DNA of 64,000 bases from contig CAVUHL010000003.1 of assembly GCA_963741305.1 (NCBI GenBank), positions 1,612,001 to 1,676,000 on the forward strand, in the 5' to 3' direction. Numbering within the stretch: the first letter of the stretch is position 1; each line of letters starts with the position of its first letter. The DNA is from DATMER01 sp963741305 (GTDB taxonomy: Bacteria > Acidobacteriota > Thermoanaerobaculia > Multivoradales > UBA5704). The translations under genes and the position numbers were made by a program. The notes under the pieces are model-generated. The model saw only the letters and a list, made by a program, of their open reading frames with translations. It made no database searches and was not told the DNA's origin. Below, piece after piece: positions 1 to 7,561 of this stretch.

Positions 1-499
1 TCCCACCCCTCTGCCGGCAGTTGAGCGTGAAGTCCGTGTCGCGTGGTGCACAGGAAACCCAGGGGTAGCGTGAAGTGGGAGGCAATGGGCGGCTGGCCGA
101 AAGCTCGGTGAGCTGCCGCCGTAGGATGTCGACAAAGGCCGCGATACTCTGCTCGCGCAGCTCCTTGAGGCCGAGAGCCCCCTGCTCGCGAAGGGCAGTC
201 GCCTCCAGGTGGCGGTCCCGCTTGCCGGCTGACTGTCCCAGGGACCCTGGCAAGGCGGGCAAGGCGGCCTCGAGCGCCTTGGCAGGATTGAAATCCGGAT
301 CATAAAGGAAGCCACGGGCCGCCGATTCGCCCAGCAGCAGCACGCGTTTCCTGTTACTTTTTGGTGGGATGGACTGGACATCTGCCCAGAGGATCCACTC
401 ATCGCGCAAAGCCGCCGAGCGCTCATACCCCTGCGGGCCTGCCTCCCAAATCCGCCGCAGCGATGAGCTCGCCGTCGCGTAGCAGACAGCAAGCCGCAT
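1..499 (-). CDS. Partial reading frame with an SGNH/GDSL-like segment, running off the left edge
   Basis: Reading leftward from an ATG at 499 the frame stays open to base 1, giving at least 166 residues with no stop. Near residue 50 it carries RVLLLGESAARGFLYDP, a GES block like the nucleophile region of SGNH/GDSL-type proteins found in natural-product clusters. It continues with a charged helical stretch (HLEATALREQG, LKELREQSIAAF) and ends in a segment with SRYPWVSCAPRDTDF that I do not recognise. The first 30 or so residues are read out of frame through the carbamoyltransferase remnant at 423-533, so the ATG is probably not the original start and the gene may be a 5'-truncated remnant. The function is not assignable. 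The SGNH link is motif-level only. Confidence 0.45.
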   Translation of the reverse strand, partial: MRLAVCYATASSSLRRIWEAGPQGYERSAALRDEWILWADVQSIPPKSNRKRVLLLGESAARGFLYDPDFNPAKALEAALPALPGSLGQSAGKRDRHLEATALREQGALGLKELREQSIAAFVDILRRQLTELSASRPLPPTSRYPWVSCAPRDTDFTLNCRQRGG

Positions 500-533
500 C
501 GTGGTAATGCGCTGAAATCCCGAGGATGTTCAA
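423..533 (-). pseudogene. N-terminal remnant of a carbamoyltransferase (NodU/CmcH type)
   Basis: From a TTG at 533, preceded by GGAGGGG on the minus strand, the frame reads NILGISAHYHDAACCLLRDG followed by ELIAAA. This matches the invariant N-terminal strand of NodU/HypF-like O-carbamoyltransferases, including the HDAA block of the ASKHA-type ATP site. Family members continue with a QEERFTR-like motif. Here the frame diverges after IAAA into DLGGRPAGV and a stop. Only about 27 of the roughly 550-600 residues usual for the family remain, so this is a deletion remnant. The following sequence (1-499) belongs to another reading frame with an SGNH-like motif. Such genes often sit near carbamoyltransferases in biosynthetic clusters, so a small cluster may have decayed here. 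Confidence 0.65.
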
Positions 534-864
534 TGCCAAGCGATACCCCTCCACGACAGGGGGACCAAATCCGCGAGAAGGGTACTACATTTTTTTCGGA
601 CGTTGGGCGGGTGCTAGAATCGGATGGATCGACGCCCCGGAATCCGTCCATGACCAAGCTCGCAACGAGGCAAGGAGACCATCCGATGTCGCAACGCATT
701 CGATTGTTTGCCGGAGTCGTCGCCGCTTTCCTGGCATTTGGCGTTCCCGGGAGTCGCGCACAAACGGTGCCGAGCACGGACGAAGCCACCATACGGCAGG
801 TCGTCCAGCAAGTTCAAGATGGCTGGAATGCGCACGACGGCAAGGCATTCGCGGCCCCCTTCGC

Positions 865-2242
865 GAGGTACCCTCAAAAAGTGTGGAAATGAGTTGAAGG
901 CGGCGTAACCTTCCGGTCGACGAAGACCGCCGGTGAATCCGGCCAGGAAGGAGACGCCGCCATGGCAGAGAAGAGCACCAAGGAGCGCTTTGGGTCAAGG
1001 ACGATCTGGGAGAGTCTGGAAGCGATGGCCCGCGAGCGGATACAGGAGTTCGTTCAGTCCCTCCTCGAGGAGGAAGTCACGGCCTTGGTGGGTCGGCGCA
1101 AGAGCGAGCGCCGAGAGGCTGTGGACGCGCCGGCTGTGTACCGCAATGGCCACGGCAAGTCGCGCAAGCTGGCGATGATGGGTGGCACGATCGAGGTGAG
1201 TCGGCCGCGAGTGCGCGGCCTGGAAGAACGGTTCGAGAGCCGTATTCTGCCGCTGTTTCGGCGACGTACCCAGGAGGTGGGTGAGCTTTTGCCTCAGCTT
1301 TACCTTCACGGTCTCTCCCAGGGGGATTTCGAGTTGGCTCTGCGGGGCCTGCTGGGTGATGGAGCCCCGCTGTCGCCGAGCTCGATCGAGCGGTTGCGCG
1401 GCAAGTGGGTGGCCGAGTTCGACGCCTGGAGCCGCCGCAGCTTGCGCGGCATCGAGCCGGTGTACCTGTGGGCCGACGGGATCTACGTCAAAGCCGGGCT
1501 GGAGAAGGACAAGGCGGCCCTGCTGGTGATCGTGGCGGGCCTGCGCGACGGTCGCAAGGTGGTCCTGGCGGTGGAGAGCGGGTACCGGGAGTCGGCCGAA
1601 GCCTGGAGCCGCCTACTGCGGGATCTGAGGTCGCGCGGAATGAGCGTGCCGCGGCTGGTGATCGCCGATGGCCACCTGGGAATTTGGGCGGCTCTGTCGC
1701 AGGTCTTGCCTGAGGTTGCTGAACAGCGGTGCTGGAACCACAAGATTGTCAATGTCCTGGACGCGTTGCCGAAGAAGTTGCAAACCGAGGCTCGAGAGTT
1801 GCTATGCCGGATCCCGTACGCAGCGACACGGCGCGAAGCCGAGAGTCTGCGGGCAGAGTTTCGTTCGCGCTATGGCCAGCAGCAGCCCAAGGCTGTGGAG
1901 ACTCTGGAGCGTGACTGGGAGCGCCTGGTAGCCTTCTATGCTTTCCCGAAAGAGCACTGGAAGCACCTGCGCACGACCAATCCCGTGGAATCGCCCTTCG
2001 CTGCGGTGCGGCTGCGAACAGCAGCCGGCAAGCGGTACAAGAAAGTCGCCAATGCCACGGCCTTGATCTGGCGAGTGCTGCTCGTCGCAGAGCAGTCGTT
2101 CCGCCGTCTCGACCACCCAGAGCTTCTGGTTGAAGTCGCCGAGGGAGCCAACTACGAGAATGGAGTGCGAGTAGTACGAGTTGAACCGATGGCTGAGGAG
2201 GTCGCCGCCTGACGACGTTTACACACCTATTGACGTGACCTC
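865..2242 (+). mobile_element. IS256-family insertion sequence with 25-bp inverted ends and 8-bp target duplication
   Basis: The element is 1378 bp. Its left end (865-889, GAGGTACCCTCAAAAAGTGT...) and the reverse complement of its right end (2218-2242, GAGGTCACGTCAATAGGTGT...) match at 19 of 25 positions. The flanking octamer CCCTTCGC occurs at 857-864 and again at 2243-2250, the 8-bp duplication expected of IS256-type transposition. It carries one transposase gene (962-2212) on the same strand as the disrupted host gene. The exact duplication and intact transposase suggest a fairly recent insertion. Confidence 0.9.
962..2212 (+). CDS. IS256-family (mutator type) transposase
   Basis: This 416-residue DDE transposase is full length for the IS256/Mutator family. 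Visible landmarks are the first catalytic Asp in LWADGIYVK, the second in VIADGHLG, the CWNHK segment, and the catalytic Glu in the TTNPVES motif near the C-terminus. The N-terminal part has the usual YRNGHGKSRK basic block, which may contribute to DNA binding. The ATG lies seven bases after AAGGAG and the gene fills almost the whole element. It catalyses copy-paste transposition of the surrounding IS, consistent with the 8-bp duplication seen at the flanks. No frameshift or internal stop is visible, so it is probably active. Confidence 0.95.
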   Translation: MAEKSTKERFGSRTIWESLEAMARERIQEFVQSLLEEEVTALVGRRKSERREAVDAPAVYRNGHGKSRKLAMMGGTIEVSRPRVRGLEERFESRILPLFRRRTQEVGELLPQLYLHGLSQGDFELALRGLLGDGAPLSPSSIERLRGKWVAEFDAWSRRSLRGIEPVYLWADGIYVKAGLEKDKAALLVIVAGLRDGRKVVLAVESGYRESAEAWSRLLRDLRSRGMSVPRLVIADGHLGIWAALSQVLPEVAEQRCWNHKIVNVLDALPKKLQTEARELLCRIPYAATRREAESLRAEFRSRYGQQQPKAVETLERDWERLVAFYAFPKEHWKHLRTTNPVESPFAAVRLRTAAGKRYKKVANATALIWRVLLVAEQSFRRLDHPELLVEVAEGANYENGVRVVRVEPMAEEVAA

Positions 2243-2591
2243 CCCTTCGCCGCGGATGCCGACTACGTTGTTGTCAATGGCATGAAGCTGCAGGGCCGAG
2301 AGGCGATCGAGCAGGGACATACGGGGATATTCTCAAGCATCTACAAGGACAGTCATAACGTTGGCACGGTCAAGAGCGTCCGCTTTCTGCGGCCTGACGT
2401 GGCTGTGGTTCACACCGAATGGAACCTGGAGTTCCGCGCGGGCGGCGAGGCAAAGAGAGCTCAGGCCATGAGCGTGATGGTCATGACGAAAGAGGGCGGC
2501 AGTTGGAGCATCGCGGCCTTCCAGAATACGCCCATTCAGCCGGAGGGGCGGTAGGATCGCAGCGCGTCAGAAAAGACGGATCATTCCTGTT

Positions 2592-2645
2592 GGGGCATCC
2601 CTTGTGGGTGCCCTTCCGGAGGGCGGCCACAAGGGCCGCCCCTAC
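2592..2645. repeat. Copy 1 of a 54-bp interspersed double-hairpin element
   Basis: The element reads as two adjacent hairpins: GGGCATCC-cttgt-GGGTGCCC followed by GGGCGGCC-acaa-GGGCCGCCCC, then TACA. A near-identical copy lies at 9276-9329. It sits in the 185-bp gap between the IS-split gene and uvrC and contains no plausible gene. Bacterial interspersed hairpins of this kind usually act as RNA stability or termination signals, but no T-tract follows here. Confidence 0.8.
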
Positions 2646-2739
2646 ATGAAGCCCTGTCCTGCCGATGACCGCCAGATGCTACGCTCCAGAGCTGGGAATG
2701 CTCTGAGACCTTCCCAGCATTGTGACGATCTGGAGAGAC

Positions 2740-4569
2740 ATGGAACCGCACCACGAACACCTCGTCGAGCGCATCCGGGAGCTTCCCGACCGGCCTGGCA
2801 TCTACATTTTCAAGGATGCCGAGGGGAAGGTCTTGTACGTCGGCAAGGCCACGTCCCTGCGCAAGCGGGCGTCGTCCTACCTGACCCGGGAGCATGAGCC
2901 GCGCCTGGCCGCCATGGTCCACGAGGCCGCGGACCTGGAGTATGTGGTCACCGACTCTCCGGCCGAGGCGCTGCTCCTCGAGAACAACTGGATCAAGAGC
3001 CGGCGCCCGCGCTACAACATCCTCCTGCGGGACGACAAGACCTACCCCTACATCAAGCTCACCCTGGAGGACGAGTACCCGCGCATCGCCTTCACCCGGC
3101 GGGTGAGGAACGACAAGGGCGACTACTTCGGCCCCTTCCTGCCGGGCGGATTGGCGCGCAAGGCCATCAAGCTGGTCCAGAAGCTGTTCCAGGTCCGGGT
3201 CTGCCGCATCGAGATCGACGGTAGCCTGCCGCGCCCCTGCCTGTATTACGACATGCACCGCTGCCTGGGGCCATGCGTGGCCGGCCTCACCACCAAGGAC
3301 GTCTACGACGAAGCGGTGCAGCAGGCGCGGCTCTTCCTCTCGGGCCGCAACGAGCAGCTCGTCCGGCGGCTCAAGAAGGAGATGTGGGAGGCTTCCGAAG
3401 ACCTCGACTTCGAGCGCGCCGCCCATCTCCGGGACACTCTCGACGAGATCGAGTCGATCAGCCAGCGGCGCAAGCTTTCCTCGGTCGAGGGGGAGGATCT
3501 GGACGTCTACGGCGTCCACGTGGGCGGCGGGCATGCCGCCGTGGTGGTCCTGGTCATGCGCGGCGGCCAGGTGCTCGACCGCCGTGAGCTGTTCTGGGAA
3601 GGGGTCGGCCCGATCTCCCCGGAGCGGCTGCTCTCTGAAGTTTTGCCGCAGATCTATGACCGCACCACCTTCATCCCCAAGGAGATCCACCTGCCGGTGC
3701 CGATCGAAGGGGAGGAGGCCCTGCTGGAGTGGCTCTGTGAGAAGAAGGGGGAGAAGGTCTACGTCCGCATGCCCTCGCGGGGTGGCAAGGCCGAGCGGGT
3801 CGCGCTCGCCATGCACAATGCCGAGCTGGCCCACAAGCGGCGATTCCGGGGGATCGAGGAGAACCCGGGAGCCGCGTCCCTGGCCCGCCACCTGGACCTG
3901 GAGGGTCCGCCGCGGCGGATCGAGGGCTTCGACATCTCCCACTTCCAGGGGGGCGAGACGGTCGCGTCCCTGGTCACCTGGGAGGAGGGCCGGATGCGCA
4001 AGGGGGAGTACCGCAGCTTCAACATCCGCGACCTCACTCAGCCGGATGACTTCGCTTCCATGCGCCAGGCGGTCGAGCGCCGCTACCGCCGCCGGCTGGA
4101 GGAGATCGGCGAGATGCCGGACCTGATCCTCATCGACGGCGGCCGTGGCCAGCTCAATTCCGCCCTGGACGCCTTGGCGGTCCTGGGAGTGGAGGAGACC
4201 TCGATCGTGGCGCTGGCCAAGCGGGAGGAGGAGATCTACGTGCCCGGCCTGCCCGAGCCGCTGCGCCTCGAACGCAACGATCCCGGGCTACGGCTGCTGC
4301 AGGAGATCCGCGACGAGGCCCACCGCTTCGCGGTCGCGCGCCACCGCAGCCGCCGCTCCGCCAACACGCTCCGCAGCAAGCTCGACGAGCTGTCCGGCAT
4401 CGGTCCCCGCCGCCGCAAGCTGCTGATCACCCATTTCGGCAGCGCCGAGGGGGTGCGCAACGCTAGGGTGGAGGAGCTGCAGGAGATCCTTGGCCAGGTC
4501 GTGGGGCGGAAGATCTTCGCGCAGCTCCATCCGCCGGCCGAGTCGGCCGCCGTTCCAGTATCCGGATGA
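2740..4569 (+). CDS. uvrC: UvrABC excinuclease subunit C
   Basis: The 609-residue protein makes both incisions around DNA lesions in nucleotide excision repair after UvrA-UvrB loading. In order it shows the GIY-YIG nuclease (GIYIF near residue 20, YVGKA near 33), the Cys-containing linker (CLYYDMHRCLGPC), a UVR/UvrB-binding helix (EDLDFERAAHLRD), the RNase H-like endonuclease domain with Asp in GFDISHF, Asp in LILIDGGRGQ and His in RDEAHRFAVARH, and a C-terminal helix-hairpin-helix (LSGIGPRRRKLL). The ATG at 2740 has GGAGAG just upstream; a GTG at 2722 would add six residues but lacks a ribosome site. The 3' end overlaps the convergent glycosyltransferase gene by 107 bp. All catalytic motifs are intact. 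Confidence 0.96.
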   Translation: MEPHHEHLVERIRELPDRPGIYIFKDAEGKVLYVGKATSLRKRASSYLTREHEPRLAAMVHEAADLEYVVTDSPAEALLLENNWIKSRRPRYNILLRDDKTYPYIKLTLEDEYPRIAFTRRVRNDKGDYFGPFLPGGLARKAIKLVQKLFQVRVCRIEIDGSLPRPCLYYDMHRCLGPCVAGLTTKDVYDEAVQQARLFLSGRNEQLVRRLKKEMWEASEDLDFERAAHLRDTLDEIESISQRRKLSSVEGEDLDVYGVHVGGGHAAVVVLVMRGGQVLDRRELFWEGVGPISPERLLSEVLPQIYDRTTFIPKEIHLPVPIEGEEALLEWLCEKKGEKVYVRMPSRGGKAERVALAMHNAELAHKRRFRGIEENPGAASLARHLDLEGPPRRIEGFDISHFQGGETVASLVTWEEGRMRKGEYRSFNIRDLTQPDDFASMRQAVERRYRRRLEEIGEMPDLILIDGGRGQLNSALDALAVLGVEETSIVALAKREEEIYVPGLPEPLRLERNDPGLRLLQEIRDEAHRFAVARHRSRRSANTLRSKLDELSGIGPRRRKLLITHFGSAEGVRNARVEELQEILGQVVGRKIFAQLHPPAESAAVPVSG

Positions 4570-6061
4570 CCTGCCGGTTGCCGTGCCACTGGCCCGGGAA
4601 GGGCGTGGTCGGCTCCTCGCCGAATTCGGCCCTCTGTTCGTAGCTTTCAAAGATCGTCCCGATCTGCTCCGGGCTGATCAGAGGCCGGCCCTCCGGAGTG
4701 CTCATCTGCGTGACCGCCAGGTAGCGCACCCCCTGGTCGGGCAACCGCTGCTGCATCCGGTCCCAGCCCAGGACCTCCACGTTCCTTCCCTCCAGGCGCT
4801 CGATCTCCGATGGCAGAAAAGCCAGGCCGTTCAGGATGAGCATCGTCTGCTCGGGACGGCTGTTCCGCTCCATCCAATCGATTGTCTGGACGCGGGAGTC
4901 CTCGAAACGTGCCCGCTCCCGGGCGAACCGGACCGCTTGCGGGGCAAAGAGGGTTCCGATGAGGAGGAGAGCGGCTGCGTCGGCCCAAGAGGCCCAGGCT
5001 CTAAGCCGGTCGAACAGGACCGCAACGGCCACGCAGGCGATGGGGACGACGGGGAGAAAGTTCCGGAACGGCTGGAAGCTCTGCCGGGAGTAGAGCATCA
5101 CGACCAGGGCAAGGAAAAGCACCCATCCCGCGGCGGAGGGACGGGTGCGCCGGTCCCAGAGGGCGGCCGCCAGGCCCGCTGCCGCCAGCGCCACGAAAAT
5201 CCATCCCAGCTCCGGCCCGCGGAAGGGGAGATCCCACTCGGCCTGCTCGACGACCTGGGGCCAGAGGGGAGGGGAGGTCAGCTCCCGGTAGAGCTCCGAC
5301 TGCCGCCGGATCCCACCCAGGACCTGCTCCGGCACGGTTACGATCCCGGGCATGGCGAGCAGGGCGGCGCCGATGGCACCGGCCGCGCCGATCGTCCAGA
5401 GCCGGAGCCGCTCGCGCCAGGCCGGCCGGCTCAGCCAGACGGTCAGGGCGAAGGAGAAGGAGACGAGGATCGCCGGGTACTTGGAGGCAAAGGCGAGGCC
5501 CACCATGGCTCCGGCTAGCAGTGCCTCTCGACCGGGCCGGTCGGAAGTGCGGACGCGGTCCGTGAAGAGGAGGCAGGCCGTTACGAACAGGGCGGCATAG
5601 GGATCGACCGTGGCGATTCCGCCGCGGGCCACCAGGGCCGGGAGGAGAGCGGCCGTAAAAGCCGCAAGCCATCCAGCGCGCGGGCCTGCCACCCGGCGCG
5701 CCAGGAGGCCGGTGACCAGCACGGCCCCGAGCCCGGCCAGGAAGCTCAGGATCCGCGCCAGGAGCAGGATCTCGAAAGGCTCGAGCACGTCGTAGTAGCC
5801 GCCGAGCCCGGTCAGCACGTTTTTTCCCATCAGCGGGTCATAGGCCCGCGCCGCGGCGGCCACCGCCGTGATCGGCAGCGAGGGGTACATGAATTCGTCG
5901 GGAATCCAGCGCCCGTCGCGGATCATCCGGGCCGATACGTGCAGGTAGTTTCCCTCGTCCACATAGCTCATATAAGGCTGCGCCGCGGTGAGGGAGGGAG
6001 CGCGCAAGGCCGCGGCGAGCAGCAGGACTGCAATCCAGGGCAGGGCACGGAGAAGACTCAT
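4463..6061 (-). CDS. GT39-type membrane glycosyltransferase (PMT/ArnT-like)
   Basis: The 532-residue integral membrane protein starts with a transmembrane helix (MSLLRALPWIAVLLLAAALRA). It then has the acidic motif YVDEGNYLHV in the first periplasmic loop, where GT39/GT-C enzymes carry their catalytic Asp/Glu. About ten further hydrophobic segments follow, then a soluble C-terminal region of about 120 residues. Such enzymes transfer a sugar from a polyprenyl-phosphate donor to protein, lipid A or a glycan on the periplasmic face; the acceptor here is unknown. The last 35 or so residues (Pro/Ala/Arg-rich) are read antisense to the end of uvrC, so the C-terminus may have extended by stop-codon loss. 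It is divergent from the next gene, with a 43-bp gap. Confidence 0.85.
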   Translation of the reverse strand: MSLLRALPWIAVLLLAAALRAPSLTAAQPYMSYVDEGNYLHVSARMIRDGRWIPDEFMYPSLPITAVAAAARAYDPLMGKNVLTGLGGYYDVLEPFEILLLARILSFLAGLGAVLVTGLLARRVAGPRAGWLAAFTAALLPALVARGGIATVDPYAALFVTACLLFTDRVRTSDRPGREALLAGAMVGLAFASKYPAILVSFSFALTVWLSRPAWRERLRLWTIGAAGAIGAALLAMPGIVTVPEQVLGGIRRQSELYRELTSPPLWPQVVEQAEWDLPFRGPELGWIFVALAAAGLAAALWDRRTRPSAAGWVLFLALVVMLYSRQSFQPFRNFLPVVPIACVAVAVLFDRLRAWASWADAAALLLIGTLFAPQAVRFARERARFEDSRVQTIDWMERNSRPEQTMLILNGLAFLPSEIERLEGRNVEVLGWDRMQQRLPDQGVRYLAVTQMSTPEGRPLISPEQIGTIFESYEQRAEFGEEPTTPFPGQWHGNRQVIRILERRPTRPADGAARRSSAPRPGQGSPAAPPP

Positions 6062-6104
6062 CGGCGCGCGAAGTCTATCCGGATGCTAAAATGTTTGGCA
6101 TTCC

Positions 6105-6812
6105 ATGAGAGATCTTACGGACGAGGAGTACCGCCTGTTCAGCGAGCGCATCGCCCTCGCCCTTGCGGAGCGTCCCCTGACGATTCAGCCCCGGGAGCAC
6201 CGGGAGCGCGTGGCGGAGCTTCTGAAGCAGCTCGGGGAGGCGACGTTCTACCATTTGCTGGGGGTCGATCCGGCCTCGGGGGCGCGGGAGGTCCACGAGG
6301 CCTATGACGGGGTGGCGCGCCTCGTTCATCCCTCTCACGCGAGCCGGGTCGGGCTGGAGGGGCGCGAGGAAGTGCTCAAAGTCCTCTTCGAGCGCGCCAC
6401 GCTAGGCTACCTGACGCTCATCGAGCTTGACCGGCGCAAGGAGTATGACCGGGACGTGGGCCCCGCCCGCTGGACCGCACTCAGGACCTCGACGGCCTCT
6501 CGCGAGGAAGAAGCGCGGCGCTGCCTGGCGCGGGCACGGACGCTCGCCGAGTCCGAGGATTTCCACTCCGCGATCGAGCTCCTGCGCCAGTCGGTGCGGC
6601 TGGCCCCCGACGCCGAGGCCTACGGGCTGCTGGGGCTGCTCCAAGCCAAGAATCCCCAATGGATGGATGGAGCGCTCGAATCGCTGGAGCGCGCCGTGGA
6701 GATGGGCGCCACCGAGCCGGGCCTTCCCGAGGCATTGCAGGAGGTCCGGGAGAAGCTGGCGCAGGCGGGACAGCCGGCGCAGCCCATCCCCTTCCGCAAA
6801 AAGAAGGGCTGA
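6105..6812 (+). CDS. J-domain-like protein with C-terminal TPR helices
   Basis: The 235-residue soluble protein has a region at residues 45-110 resembling a J domain: TFYHLLGVDPASG, then a helix, then VHPSHASR, and later RRKEYDRDV. The Hsp70-activating HPD tripeptide is replaced by HPS, so the classical DnaK-stimulating function may be lost. Residues 135-215 form TPR-like helical pairs (EARRCLARARTLAESEDFHSAI, EAYGLLGLLQAKNP). The C-terminus is basic (FRKKKG). Proteins of this build are frequent in Acidobacteriota and Myxococcota as uncharacterised scaffold or chaperone-like proteins. It is followed directly by a 21-bp repeat array, which may act as or contain its transcription end. Confidence 0.7.
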   Translation: MRDLTDEEYRLFSERIALALAERPLTIQPREHRERVAELLKQLGEATFYHLLGVDPASGAREVHEAYDGVARLVHPSHASRVGLEGREEVLKVLFERATLGYLTLIELDRRKEYDRDVGPARWTALRTSTASREEEARRCLARARTLAESEDFHSAIELLRQSVRLAPDAEAYGLLGLLQAKNPQWMDGALESLERAVEMGATEPGLPEALQEVREKLAQAGQPAQPIPFRKKKG

Positions 6813-6831
6813 GCCCGTCCTGGAGCCTCCT

Positions 6832-7041
6832 GACCCGCGGGTTGAAACACTAAACCCCCGGGTTTTACGCTACAACCCGCGGGTTTAGTGTTTCAAATCG
6901 CGGGTTTTTCGTTGCAACCCGCGGGTCAGGCGGGTCAACCGCCGGGTTGAAGCTTCCAACCCGCGGGTTTTCTGGCTCAACCCGCGGGTTTCCTCGTCCG
7001 GCCCGCTGGTTGAGCGGCTCCAGCCGCGGGTTGGGAGGCTC
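6832..7041. repeat. 21-bp phased palindrome array A (core AACCCGCGGGTT), 10 units
   Basis: Ten tandem units of exactly 21 bp start at 6832, 6853, 6874, 6895, 6916, 6937, 6958, 6979, 7000 and 7021. Each has a near-perfect 12-bp palindrome of the form AACCCGCGGGTT followed by a 9-bp variable spacer; a degenerate eleventh unit follows to about 7055. The spacers are not random: TTGAAACACTAAA and its reverse complement TTTAGTGTTTCAA occur in units 1-2 and 3-4. The array lies between the J-like/TPR gene and rnpB, about 100 bp upstream of the RNase P RNA. The same core recurs at 48099-48392. It does not fit CRISPR (spacers far too short) or a coding sequence. Confidence 0.95.
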
Positions 7042-7148
7042 CAGCCGGTTCGCGCATGGCGCCAATCCTCGCCGGAATGGCTCCCGCGCTCTGGGGAGAA
7101 GGGCCCGGCAGAAATCTTCTGCACCGAAAACAGGTTAGGATACGTCCA

Positions 7149-7559
7149 GGCTGGAGAGCTACAGGCGGTCGCTTCGGGGAACCTTTCGGGGTTTGCCCGG
7201 AGAGGAAAGTCCGAGCTCCTACGGGCAGTATGCTCGCTAACGGCGAGGCGCGGCGACGCGACGGAAAGTGCAACAGAAAATATACCGCCTGAGTCCTTCG
7301 GGATTCAGGTAAGGGTGAAATGGTGCGGTAAGAGCGCACCGCTCCGGCGGCGACGGCGGAGGCACGGAAAACCCCATGCGGAGCAAGACCAAATAGGGGA
7401 GTGGTACGCGGGCTGCCCGTCCCGCCCTCGGGCCTTCGGGCTTGGGGCCAACTCCCGGGTAGGTTGCTTGAGGCCGGCGGCAACGCCGGTCCCAGAGGAA
7501 TGACAGCTCACCTGGCTTCGGCCAGGGAAACAGAACTCGGCTTACGGAGCTCTCCAGCC
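7149..7559 (+). ncRNA. rnpB: RNase P RNA, bacterial type A
   Basis: This is the catalytic RNA of RNase P, which matures tRNA 5' ends. Its ends pair as helix P1: GGCTGGAGAGCT at 7149-7160 with AGCTCTCCAGCC at 7548-7559. Conserved core blocks appear in order: GAGGAAAGTCCGAGCTC, AGAAAATATACCGCC, AGGGTGAAATGGTGCGGTAAG with GAGCGCACC, GGTAGGTTGCTTGAG, AGAGGAATGAC and ACAGAACTCGGCTTAC. The roughly 411-nt length is normal. A possible -10 (TAGGAT, 7136-7141) lies just upstream; no convincing -35 was found. The next gene begins three bases after the 3' end, which is unusually tight, so transcription may continue into it. Confidence 0.96.
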
Positions 7560-7561
7560 TT

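Larger units (their letters stand above)
686..2554 (+). pseudogene. Secreted SnoaL/DUF4440-like (SgcJ/EcaC type) protein, split by an IS256-family element
   Basis: The 5' part (686-864) encodes a signal peptide (MSQRIRLFAGVVAAFLAFG...SRAQ) and the helix VQQVQDGWNAHDGKAF. The 3' part (2251-2554) encodes DADYVVVNG, a REAIEQGHT motif and strands ending in WSIAAFQNTPI. Removing 865-2242 plus one copy of the 8-bp target duplication rejoins the halves exactly in frame (...APFA-ADADYV...), giving 160 residues, the normal size for this cone-fold family. The ATG at 686 has AAGGAG eight bases upstream, and TAGAAT at 615-620 could be a -10 element. The family includes ketosteroid-isomerase-like and 'SgcJ/EcaC' proteins of mostly unknown substrate. 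The gene is inactive in this genome unless the element excises precisely. Confidence 0.85.

Noticed and set aside
2581..3942. A 453-residue frame antisense to uvrC
   Set aside because: uvrC is supported by all its catalytic motifs; the antisense frame has none and begins within the gene.
6832..7041. CRISPR array
   Set aside because: Spacers are only 9 bp, units are 21 bp and the repeats are palindromes of 12 bp, with no cas gene in the window.
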